Positions 18,121-25,800 of a stretch of DNA of 64,000 bases are shown here, piece after piece. Every line of letters begins with the position of its first letter. The stretch's first letter is position 1. This stretch comes from Actinomadura sp. KC06. GTDB taxonomy: Bacteria > Actinomycetota > Actinomycetes > Streptosporangiales > Streptosporangiaceae. The position numbers and the translations under genes were made by a program. Location of the stretch: assembly GCF_004348735.1 (NCBI RefSeq), contig NZ_SMKT01000026.1:1-64000 (forward strand). The letters are read 5' to 3'. A model generated the notes under the pieces. It was given only the letters and a program-made list of their open reading frames with translations, ran no database searches and was not told the DNA's origin.

Positions 18121-19056
18121 TCATCGTTCTGTCGGGGCGGTTTTGGTCAGCGCCTCGGTGACGGTTTCGGCGGTGTGCTCTATGGCTTCGATGCCGTCCT
18201 GCATCGTGGGGTGGCGTTCGGAGACGGCGGCGATGAGGTACCGGTGGCCTGCCTTCTGGACGATGCCGATGCTGGTGACCGTCCAGCGGCCGCCGTGGGC
18301 GTCGCGGGGCAGCCAGCCGTTCTTGATCTCGGCGTCGTCGCCCGCGGCGCTCACGCCCCATGCCTGGTCAGGCGCGACGTCCCGCATCAGGCGGCGGACG
18401 TAGCGGCGCGCGTCCGGGCCGAGGGGGCTGTCCGGCGAGACGAGCGCGGTGAGCAGCCGGATCTGGTCGGCGGCGCTCGTCGTTGTGGAACCCCACGCGC
18501 CGCCGGGGCCAGGGTCGATGTCGCGAAGGCCCAGTTCCTCATTGGCGGACGCTAGGCCGGCGGATCCGCCGATGGCGTGCCAGAGCGCGGTCGCGGCGGC
18601 ATTGTCGCTCAGCGTGATCGCGCGCTCTGCCAAGCCTTTCTCGGCGGACGTGAGCGGACGTTCGCGGCGCTGCGCTTTGAGCAGCAGAGCCATGACGATA
18701 TCGACCTTGACGATGCTGGCCGTCGCTGTTCGCAGGCCCTTCCCGTAGGTGTACGAGATGCCAGTGGTCAGGTCGCGTACCGAAAGCGACAGGCTGCCCG
18801 GACGGCCGTCGAGATAGTCACGGAGAGTTCGCGTGAGCGCTTCGCGTTGCGCGGCGGTGAACGTGGGCGTGGGCGTGAACGTGGGCGTGGGCCTCTTTCG
18901 CGGAATGGGCGTCGTCACCGCAATCGTAGGGACGGGTGCGGGCTCGTACACGAATGTCGAAGAACCGGCCACGAGCACGGCGGCCGCCGAGAGCAGGACG
19001 GCGAAAAGGAGCCCTGCGCGTCTCCTGGCGATGACGGGTAGCCGTGCGCGTCTCAT
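18121..19056 (-). CDS. Serine hydrolase, class A beta-lactamase fold
   Basis: A 311-aa exported protein: basic N-terminus, a membrane helix at about 14-31, then a Pro/Thr linker (PTPTFTPTPTFT, encoded by short DNA repeats near 18855-18895), then a penicillin-interacting domain. Its motifs are SxxK at S114-K117, SDN at 150-152, and KNG at 245-247 where class A enzymes usually have KTG. The omega-loop ExxLN motif supplying the deacylating Glu is not visible. Hence the fold is clear, but true beta-lactamase activity is doubtful; a peptidase, esterase or penicillin-sensing protein is plausible. Confidence 0.85.
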   Translation of the reverse strand: MRRARLPVIARRRAGLLFAVLLSAAAVLVAGSSTFVYEPAPVPTIAVTTPIPRKRPTPTFTPTPTFTAAQREALTRTLRDYLDGRPGSLSLSVRDLTTGISYTYGKGLRTATASIVKVDIVMALLLKAQRRERPLTSAEKGLAERAITLSDNAAATALWHAIGGSAGLASANEELGLRDIDPGPGGAWGSTTTSAADQIRLLTALVSPDSPLGPDARRYVRRLMRDVAPDQAWGVSAAGDDAEIKNGWLPRDAHGGRWTVTSIGIVQKAGHRYLIAAVSERHPTMQDGIEAIEHTAETVTEALTKTAPTER

Positions 19057-19159
19057 GGGTGCGGTCGTGCGGCCTTGGACTGCATGATCGCGAGTGTCGT
19101 GAGAGCGCCGTTACCTTTGTGTTAGCCATCCGCCGCCTGCGAGGGAGAGTGAGCCGAGA

Positions 19160-19618
19160 GTGAAGAGCCACCAGTACGAGGTGTCGGTGACCTGGACGGG
19201 CAACACCGGGACGGGGACGAGTTCCTACCGTGCCTATGAGCGGGCCCATGACGTGCGTGCGCATGGCAAACCGCTGATCCAGGGCAGCGCCGATCCGAGT
19301 TTCCGCGGCGACCCCGCGCGGTGGAATCCGGAGGAATTGCTCGTCGCGTCCCTCTCGGAATGCCACATGCTGTGGTTCCTGCATTTGTGCGCCGTCGAGA
19401 AGATCGTGGTCACCGCGTACGAGGACACCCCGCTCGGCACCATGGTCGAGACCGCGGACGGCGGCGGACGGTTCGAGGAGGTCGTCCTCCGTCCCCGGGC
19501 GACGCTGGCCGATCCCGGGCAGGCCGCCCGCGCCGCCGAATTGCATCACCGGGCGAACGAGTTGTGCTTCATCGCGAACTCGGTGAATTTCCCGGTCCGC
19601 CACGAACCGAGTTTCTAG
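19160..19618 (+). CDS. OsmC family peroxidase
   Basis: A 152-aa OsmC/Ohr-fold thiol peroxidase that would reduce organic or fatty-acid hydroperoxides. The two conserved cysteines are Cys68 in SLSECHML and Cys136 in HHRANELCFIANS, the canonical OsmC pair. The start is GTG, with GAGGGAGAG upstream. It is divergent from the serine hydrolase gene. Motif spacing favours the OsmC/YhfA-like branch rather than Ohr. Confidence 0.9.
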   Translation: MKSHQYEVSVTWTGNTGTGTSSYRAYERAHDVRAHGKPLIQGSADPSFRGDPARWNPEELLVASLSECHMLWFLHLCAVEKIVVTAYEDTPLGTMVETADGGGRFEEVVLRPRATLADPGQAARAAELHHRANELCFIANSVNFPVRHEPSF

Positions 19619-19637
19619 CGCCCGCCGGTGGTGACGG

Positions 19638-20606
19638 TCAGCGGGTGCGGCCGCGGGGCTTGAGGGGAGTGGCGGGCAGGGCCGGCGCCGGGATGGGCGG
19701 CCCGTCGTAGCCGCGGACCACGCCGAAACGGTCGCCCGCCATCCAGTCCTGGCGCGCCCGGCCGATCTCGTCGCCCGTCCGGGCGACGAAGTTCCACCAC
19801 ATCACGAGCTTCTCCTCGAACGGCTCGCCGCCCAGCAGCACGAGCCCGCCGGCGCCGTCGGCCGCCCTCAGCGGCAGCTCGCGGCGGCCGCACCCGAGGT
19901 ACAGCATCGAGCCGGGTTCCACCCGCAATCCGTCGATCTCCGTTATGCCGGTCATCGTGAGCGCGGCGTACTCGAAGTCGGGCTCGACCGGCAGCCGCGC
20001 TTCGGCGCCGTCCGCCAGGGTGATGTCCGCGCCCATGATCGGTGTGAAGGCCGTGCCGGGCGAGGCGGCTCCGTCCAGTTCCCCCAGGATGACGGTCGCT
20101 CCGAAGCCGGGTTTCTGCACGACGGGTAGGTCGGCGTGGTGCTCGAAGGCGGGATCGGTGTGCCGGTGGGTGTCCGGCAAAGCCACCCACAGCTGGGCGC
20201 CGTGCAGGATGGCCGGATGGTCGCGCGGTGACTCCTCCGAATGCGCGATGGCCCGTCCCGCCGTCATCAGCCCGAGTTCCCTAGGACGGACGGTCTGCAG
20301 GCTGCCCAGGCTGTCGCGGTGCAGTACTTCGCCGTCGTGCAGCCAGCTCACCGTCTGCAGCCCGATGTGCGGATGCGGCGGCACCTGCATGCCCGGCTCG
20401 TCGGTGATGTCGTCCGGGCCGTAGTGGTCGACGAAGCACCAGGCGCCCACCATCCGCCGTCCGAGGCTGGGCAGCAGCCGCCGGACGACCGTGCTCTCAC
20501 CGAGCGGCACACGTCGCGGGGGCAGGAGTTCATGCACGGGACGGCCTGGCACGTCGTCGCGTCCACCGCACTCGACCGGCTTCGGCCTTACGTCGAGATT
20601 GCTCAC
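19638..20606 (-). CDS. Pirin family protein
   Basis: A 322-aa bicupin. The N-terminal cupin carries the metal-site segment PPHPHIGLQTVSWLHDGEV and HRDS, and the second cupin covers the C-terminal half. Bacterial pirins include quercetin 2,3-dioxygenases and redox-responsive regulators, but the substrate here is unknown. GTG at 20606 (residues VSNLDVRP) is preferred over one 27 nt upstream because GGGAAGGA lies before it. It converges on the OsmC gene, with stops only about 20 bp apart. Confidence 0.9.
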   Translation of the reverse strand: MSNLDVRPKPVECGGRDDVPGRPVHELLPPRRVPLGESTVVRRLLPSLGRRMVGAWCFVDHYGPDDITDEPGMQVPPHPHIGLQTVSWLHDGEVLHRDSLGSLQTVRPRELGLMTAGRAIAHSEESPRDHPAILHGAQLWVALPDTHRHTDPAFEHHADLPVVQKPGFGATVILGELDGAASPGTAFTPIMGADITLADGAEARLPVEPDFEYAALTMTGITEIDGLRVEPGSMLYLGCGRRELPLRAADGAGGLVLLGGEPFEEKLVMWWNFVARTGDEIGRARQDWMAGDRFGVVRGYDGPPIPAPALPATPLKPRGRTR

Positions 20607-20712
20607 CGGCACCGTCCTTCCCACGACCGCCACCCGTAACGATTCCCAGGGGCCCGTCCGCCAAGCCGAACGGCGGAATCAGCGGTAGGACGGCGGGGTT
20701 CGACTGTATGTG

Positions 20713-21762
20713 ATGCACGGTGAGTACAAGGTCCCCGGTGGCAAGCTCGTCGTCGCCGACGTGGACGTCGTGGACGGGCTGTTGCGCGAGCCGAGGATCA
20801 GCGGCGATTTCTTCCTGGAACCGGACCGCGCACTGGAGGCAATCAACGCCGTCCTGGACGGCCTCCCCGCCGGGCTCGACGCGAAGGCGATGGGCGCGCG
20901 CGTGGAAGCCGGGCTACCGCAAGGCACGGTGATGCTGGGAATCACTGCGGAGGCCGTAGGAATCGCTGTGCGGCGCGCTGTCGCGCGCGCGTCCGACTGG
21001 CGCGACCACGACTGGCGGCTGATCCATGAGCCGCCTCAGGAACCGGCCCTGCACATGGCGCTCGACCAGGTCCTCGCCGAGGAGGTCGGCGCGGGACGGC
21101 GTCCGCCGACGCTGCGGGTGTGGGAATGGGCGTCGCCCGCGGTGGTCATCGGCAGTTTCCAGTCGCTGCGCAACGAGGTCGACGCCGAGGCGGCGGAGCG
21201 GCACGGGGTGGACGTGGTGCGCCGCATCAGCGGCGGCGGCGCGATGTTCATCGAACCGGGCAACACGATCACCTATTCGCTGTACGCGCCGGAGACGCTG
21301 GTGGCGGGCATGTCGTTCGCGGAGAGCTACGCGTTCCTGGACGACTGGGTGCTGGGCGCGCTCGGCGGGCTCGGGATCAAGGCGTGGTACCAGCCGCTGA
21401 ACGACATCGCGTCCGACCAGGGCAAGATCGCGGGTGCGGCGCAGAAGCGGCTCGCCGCCGGGGCGGTCCTGCACCACGTGACCATGGCGTACGACATCGA
21501 CGCGGAGAAGATGCTGCGGGTGCTGCGGATCGGCCGGGAGAAGATCTCCGACAAGGGGATCGCCAGCGCGGTCAAGCGCGTCGACCCGCTGCGCCGCCAG
21601 ACCGGCCTGCCCCGGGAGGAGATCATCGACCGCATGATCGGGCACTTCCGGACCCGGTACGGCCTGGTCGGCGATCAGGTGAGCGAGGACGAGCTGCGGC
21701 TCGCCCGCAAGTACGTCACGGACAAGTTCAGCACGCCGGAATGGACGGCCCGCGTCCCCTGA
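20713..21762 (+). CDS. Lipoate-protein ligase with N-terminal accessory domain
   Basis: A 349-aa member of the biotin/lipoate A/B ligase family. The catalytic domain (about 100-340) has RRISGGGAMFIEPGNTITYS and the Lys-containing NDIASDQGKIAGAAQ, matching the lipoyl-AMP pocket of LplA. The first ~90 residues (HGEYKVPGGKLVVADV...) resemble the lipoate-ligase accessory domain, which sits at the C-terminus in E. coli LplA and is a separate LplB in some archaea. Here it leads the protein. It should attach lipoate or octanoate to 2-oxoacid dehydrogenase E2 or GcvH. Start is ATG 20713 (GTG 20710 adjacent); the ribosome-binding site is weak. Confidence 0.85.
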   Translation: MHGEYKVPGGKLVVADVDVVDGLLREPRISGDFFLEPDRALEAINAVLDGLPAGLDAKAMGARVEAGLPQGTVMLGITAEAVGIAVRRAVARASDWRDHDWRLIHEPPQEPALHMALDQVLAEEVGAGRRPPTLRVWEWASPAVVIGSFQSLRNEVDAEAAERHGVDVVRRISGGGAMFIEPGNTITYSLYAPETLVAGMSFAESYAFLDDWVLGALGGLGIKAWYQPLNDIASDQGKIAGAAQKRLAAGAVLHHVTMAYDIDAEKMLRVLRIGREKISDKGIASAVKRVDPLRRQTGLPREEIIDRMIGHFRTRYGLVGDQVSEDELRLARKYVTDKFSTPEWTARVP

Positions 21763-21939
21763 CGCATTCGTGCCACACACCCCCCGGAACGGCCAAGGTT
21801 CACGGCGAACAGGCTGCCGAAACGCAGTCGACGGCCAGGCCGGAACTCCCCGACGATTCGGCGCGTCCCTCAATTGCAGGTCGCGAGGCCGCGCGACGGC
21901 CCGTAGGTTGAGGACATCGATCGATGATGAGGAGCGTTC

Positions 21940-23352
21940 ATGTCGTTGCAGAAGGGCGCCAACACCGCGGTGCCGGTTCCCTCGGTCCGGGTCGAGCTCG
22001 GCTGGCAGAGTGGTCCTGGCGTGCCCGACGCGGATGCGTCCGCGCTCCTGCTCGCGGACACGGGACGGGTGCGTTCGGACGACGATTTCGTCTTCTACAA
22101 CCAGCCCGCGCACAAGTCGGGAGCGGTCCGCCACGACGGCAAACAGCAGGGGCCGACCGTCCTGGACGTCCTGTCGATCGACCTGGACCGCGTGGAGCCC
22201 GCCATCGACAGGATCGTCGTCGCGGCGTCCTCGGACGGAGGCGCGTTCGGCAAGTTCCAGGGGCTGTACGTGCGCGTGGTCGACGCGGCGGCTGGGACGG
22301 AGGTCGCGCGGTTCAACAGCGAGGGCGCCACTACCGAGACGGCGTTCGTGCTAGGCGAGCTGTACCGGAGGCAGGGCGCGTGGAAGTTCCGTGCCGTCGG
22401 CCAGGGGTACGACTCTGGCCTCGCCGGCCTTGCGACCGATTTCGGGATTTCGGTGGAGGACGAGCCCAGTAAGGCCGCGGCTCCGCCGCCTCCCGCCCCG
22501 CCCGCTCCTCCGGCTCCTCCTGCGCCGCCGCAGCCGCAGACGGCGCCTCCGCCGCCTCCCGGCGGCCAGTACGCACCCCCACCGCCGCCACCGCCGCCAG
22601 GGGGCCAGTACACGCCGCCTGCGCCTCCGCCACCGCCGCCTGGCGGTCAGTACGTGCCGCCCCCGCCGCCCCAGCAGCAGGCGCAACCCCAGCAGGCGCA
22701 ACCCCAGCCTCAGCAGGGCGGCGGCACTATTTCGCTGACCAAGAACTCTCCGTCGGTGTCGCTCACCAAGCACGGCGCGACGTCCGGGTACATGCGGGTG
22801 AACCTGAACTGGACCGCGCGGGCGGGCGTCGCCAAGGGACGGCTCGGCAAGCTCCGCCGCGGCGTCGACCTCGACCTGGACCTGTGCTGCCTCTGGGAGC
22901 TCCGGGACGGCCGCAAGGGGATCATCCACGCGCTCGGCGACATGGGCGCCCTGGACCGCCCGCCCTACATCAAGCTCGACAAGGACGACCGGACAGGAGC
23001 GGTCGAGTCGGGTGAGAACCTTCACATCAACCTCGACCACACCGCGGACTTCAAGCGGATCCTGGTGTTCGCCGAGATCTACGACGGCGCCGAGGACTTC
23101 CGCGGCCTGGACGCGATCGCCACGCTGTTCCCGGTGGGCGCGTCGCCGATCGACATGCGGATGGACGACTGCGTCGACGCGTCCCGCGACGCCGTCCTCG
23201 CGCTCATCGAGAACGTGAACGGCGAACTGGTCGTCCGCAGGGAGGGCCGGTTCATCCTGCCGCCTCCCGGACGTCCGCGCTGGGGGAAGATGTCGGTCGA
23301 CCAGGCGTACGGCTGGAACCTGGAATGGGTCGCCTCACGCGGCAAGGACTGA
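21940..23352 (+). CDS. TerD-family protein with two Ter domains
   Basis: A 470-aa stress-response protein. Residues 1-175 are a TerD domain ([22 protein letters not shown], the calcium-binding core). A Pro-rich linker at about 178-260 contains GGQY four times among runs of proline and then Gln-Ala repeats. Residues about 265-470 form a second, diverged TerD-like domain ([34 protein letters not shown]). Such proteins belong to the tellurite-resistance/chemical-stress complex near membranes. GAGGAG precedes the ATG. No other ter operon gene adjoins it, but a TerB-like protein is at 7667-8281. Confidence 0.92.
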   Translation: MSLQKGANTAVPVPSVRVELGWQSGPGVPDADASALLLADTGRVRSDDDFVFYNQPAHKSGAVRHDGKQQGPTVLDVLSIDLDRVEPAIDRIVVAASSDGGAFGKFQGLYVRVVDAAAGTEVARFNSEGATTETAFVLGELYRRQGAWKFRAVGQGYDSGLAGLATDFGISVEDEPSKAAAPPPPAPPAPPAPPAPPQPQTAPPPPPGGQYAPPPPPPPPGGQYTPPAPPPPPPGGQYVPPPPPQQQAQPQQAQPQPQQGGGTISLTKNSPSVSLTKHGATSGYMRVNLNWTARAGVAKGRLGKLRRGVDLDLDLCCLWELRDGRKGIIHALGDMGALDRPPYIKLDKDDRTGAVESGENLHINLDHTADFKRILVFAEIYDGAEDFRGLDAIATLFPVGASPIDMRMDDCVDASRDAVLALIENVNGELVVRREGRFILPPPGRPRWGKMSVDQAYGWNLEWVASRGKD

Positions 23353-23443
23353 ACGACCCCGTCGCGCATTACTGGGAAGGGTCCGGAACGTTGGCTGATG
23401 CTGCCGATTGTCCCGGGCCCGGCGCCAAGGGTAGGAACGTCGC

Positions 23444-24106
23444 ATGAGCTCTGAGCGGCAGTACCCCGTCGTCCCAGCACCCCGTTTCGACGTTCCGCAG
23501 GAGGAGGCGGTCGAGCGCGTCCAGGCGTTCGCCGACAGGATGACGCTGCGGCGCACCGTGCGCGACTTCTCCAGCCGTCCAGTGCCACCGGACGTCATCG
23601 AGCACGCGATCCGTGCGGCGGCGACCGCCCCGAGCGGGGCCAACCTTCAGCCCTGGCGGTTCGTGGTCGTCACCGACCCCGAACGCAAGCGGAGGCTCAG
23701 GAAGGCCGCAGAGCAGGAGGAGCGGGAGTTCTACGAGCGGCGCGCCTCGCAGGAGTGGCTCGAAGCGCTGGCGCCGTTGGGCACCGACTGGCGCAAGCCG
23801 TTCCTGGAGGACGCCCCAGCGGTCATCATCGTCTTCGAGGTGCACAAGGGTCCGGAGACCCCGCGGCCTTACTACGTGAAGGAGTCGGTGGGCATCGCCG
23901 TAGGGTTCCTCCTGGCCGGACTGCACCAGGCGGGTCTGGCGACCCTCACGCACACGCCGAGCCCCATGAAGTTCCTGAACGAGGTGTGCGACCGTCCGCC
24001 GGAGGAACGCGCGTACGTGGTGATCCCGGTCGGCTACCCGGCGGACGACGCGATGGTCCCCGACATCACCCGCAAGCCGGTCGACGAGGTCATCGTCGAG
24101 CTGTGA
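23444..24106 (+). CDS. Nitroreductase-fold flavoprotein, iodotyrosine-deiodinase-like
   Basis: A 220-aa FMN-dependent nitroreductase-superfamily protein. The FMN-binding RRTVRDFSSRPVP (36-48) and TAPSGANLQPW (61-71) are typical. Unlike ordinary nitroreductases, it has the substrate-lid segment of iodotyrosine deiodinase: Glu93, Tyr97 and Lys118 have the same spacing as the human triad E157/Y161/K182, which grips the amino-acid zwitterion. Similarity continues through GTDWRKPFLEDAP, the THTPSP segment and IPVGYPADDAMVPDITRKPVDE. It should reductively remove halogen from halotyrosines or a related substrate. AGGAA lies before the ATG. The gene stands alone. Confidence 0.85.
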   Translation: MSSERQYPVVPAPRFDVPQEEAVERVQAFADRMTLRRTVRDFSSRPVPPDVIEHAIRAAATAPSGANLQPWRFVVVTDPERKRRLRKAAEQEEREFYERRASQEWLEALAPLGTDWRKPFLEDAPAVIIVFEVHKGPETPRPYYVKESVGIAVGFLLAGLHQAGLATLTHTPSPMKFLNEVCDRPPEERAYVVIPVGYPADDAMVPDITRKPVDEVIVEL

Positions 24107-24151
24107 CCCTCCGCGCGTCGCGACCCCTCCGGCGGTGACCCTCCGCGCGGC

Positions 24152-24784
24152 TCACGCGGCCTTCACCGCGTCGGCGAGCTTCTTGTCGCGGGCCACCCGC
24201 ACGAGTGCCGCGCTGAGCCGCGCGAGGTCCTTGTCGGGCACCTTGGAGGCGAGCTCGCCGGCGTCGGTGGGCAGGCCGAGCCGTTCGGCGCCCTTCCGCA
24301 CCTGGCCGTCGATGTAGGGGCGCAGCCAGGGCCAGATGGACTGGGCCTCACGGCAGAAGATGTCCACGCCCGTGGGGCCGATGCCGGGGAACTCCTGGAG
24401 CAGTTCGGCCGCCTTCCGCGGATCGCGTCCGGCCTCGATGGCGAGCCGCCGCAGATCGCCCTGGTACTTGTCCTGGACGATCTCGGCGGTGTCGCCGAGG
24501 CGGGACGCGGTGCTCTCGTCGTAGCGGACGTAGTGGCCGCGGCCCAGCGCGTCGACGCGTTCCTGCCAGGTCAGCTTGCTCATCCCGCGCGGTGTCCCGC
24601 CGCCCGCCTCGAACAGTTCGCGGGCCGCCGCCATGGCGATGTCGGACGAGATGCGCGCGCTCAGCAGGTTGGCCAGGACGAGCAGCTTGAAAAGCGCGGC
24701 CGGCTGGTCCTTCAGCGGTATGCCGGCCTCTTCGGCGAACGTTTCGCCGGACTCGTGCAGCAGCTTCTTCACGACGGTGTCCAT
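24152..24784 (-). CDS. HhH-GPD endonuclease III-like protein
   Basis: A 210-aa protein of the helix-hairpin-helix GPD DNA-repair superfamily. The early helices contain FKLLVLANLLSARIS, comparable to the LLSAQT segment of endonuclease III, and the hairpin is LLQEFPGIGPTGVDIFCREA. It would bind DNA and excise or process damaged bases. The family's C-terminal iron-sulfur cysteines are absent. AGGAGG lies before the ATG. Substrate is unknown. A second HhH-GPD protein is encoded at 39624-40205. Confidence 0.85.
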   Translation of the reverse strand: MDTVVKKLLHESGETFAEEAGIPLKDQPAALFKLLVLANLLSARISSDIAMAAARELFEAGGGTPRGMSKLTWQERVDALGRGHYVRYDESTASRLGDTAEIVQDKYQGDLRRLAIEAGRDPRKAAELLQEFPGIGPTGVDIFCREAQSIWPWLRPYIDGQVRKGAERLGLPTDAGELASKVPDKDLARLSAALVRVARDKKLADAVKAA

Positions 24785-24858
24785 GGCATGTACCTCCTGT
24801 CGTGGCCCGCCCTACCCGAGTCGGCGAGGATGACTCATGCCCGGACGCCGGGCAGGGG

Positions 24859-25641
24859 TTACAGAAGGCTGAGCTGCCCTTCTCCTGCGAGCGGGTCACG
24901 GTGCTTCTTGAGATGCCGCCAGCGTGGAAGGTCGTCCAGATAGGACCACGACAGCCGGTGATGCGGCGTCGGCCCCGACTCCTCGAGAGTCTTCTGGTGG
25001 GCAGGCGATGGATAACCCGCACTGTCCGCGAATCCGTATCCGGGGAATTCCGCGTCGAGCTCTGCCATCAACCGGTCACGGTGAACCTTCGCCAAGACGG
25101 AGGCGGCCGCGACGGTGACGGACCTCTGGTCGGCCTTGACTTCGCAGCGCACTCGCCAGGGTCGGCTTAGGAAATCGTGCTTGCCGTCCAGGATGACCAC
25201 GTCGGGCGGGACGGGCAGCGACTCCAGCGCGCGGATCGCTGCACGCCGCAACGCCTTGGTCATGCCGACCTCGTCGATCTCCTCGGGACTGGACGCGCCG
25301 ATGGCGTGGCCTGCGAGCCAACCCGGCAGCACCTCGGCGAACGACTCGCGGTGGGCTTCGGTGAGGAGCTTGGAGTCGGTGAGGCTGACCGTCCTCTTGC
25401 CGCGCCCACGGAGGACCGGCGGCGGCGTCAGGTCGGTGACCGCCGCGCACACCACGACTGGGCCCGCCCAGGCGCCGCGTCCCACCTCGTCCACTCCGGC
25501 GATCGTGGCGGGACGGCGGCTCCCGGACGACATGGCCCGGAGCTCGTCCTCGATCTCGTAGCCCGCGACACGCGAGATCTCCTTGGCGGCGGCAGGGCCC
25601 GGGTCCAGTCCGGGCAGGGCGTGCGTGGGGTCGGTCGGCAT
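24859..25641 (-). CDS. rnhB: Ribonuclease HII
   Basis: A 260-aa endonuclease that cuts the RNA strand of RNA-DNA hybrids and removes single ribonucleotides. The catalytic GVDEVGRG gives Asp51 and Glu52. Other conserved blocks are [26 protein letters not shown] and [24 protein letters not shown]. The N-terminus carries an ~45-residue extension before the core; ATG at 25641 (MPTDPTH) was chosen, with a weak ribosome-binding site. It lies downstream of the divergent AAA+ ATPase and next to the HhH-GPD gene, all on repair or nucleic-acid themes. Confidence 0.95.
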   Translation of the reverse strand: MPTDPTHALPGLDPGPAAAKEISRVAGYEIEDELRAMSSGSRRPATIAGVDEVGRGAWAGPVVVCAAVTDLTPPPVLRGRGKRTVSLTDSKLLTEAHRESFAEVLPGWLAGHAIGASSPEEIDEVGMTKALRRAAIRALESLPVPPDVVILDGKHDFLSRPWRVRCEVKADQRSVTVAAASVLAKVHRDRLMAELDAEFPGYGFADSAGYPSPAHQKTLEESGPTPHHRLSWSYLDDLPRWRHLKKHRDPLAGEGQLSLL

Positions 25642-25800
25642 GCGCCCATCATCGCAGCGGCCGTCCACTTCCGGACACTACAAATGGGCTGGTCTCGGGA
25701 CGGAGGTCTTGCCTGTTCCGCACCAGGCAGGCGTACCGGAGCCAACGAACAGGGCGCGGGGAGTCCCGTTCCGGGCGGTCCTGCGCTTTACTCGCTTCTG

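Noticed and set aside
18121..19056. Calling the gene a class A beta-lactamase resistance gene
   Set aside because: The omega-loop Glu motif is not visible and KNG replaces KTG, so only the fold is claimed.
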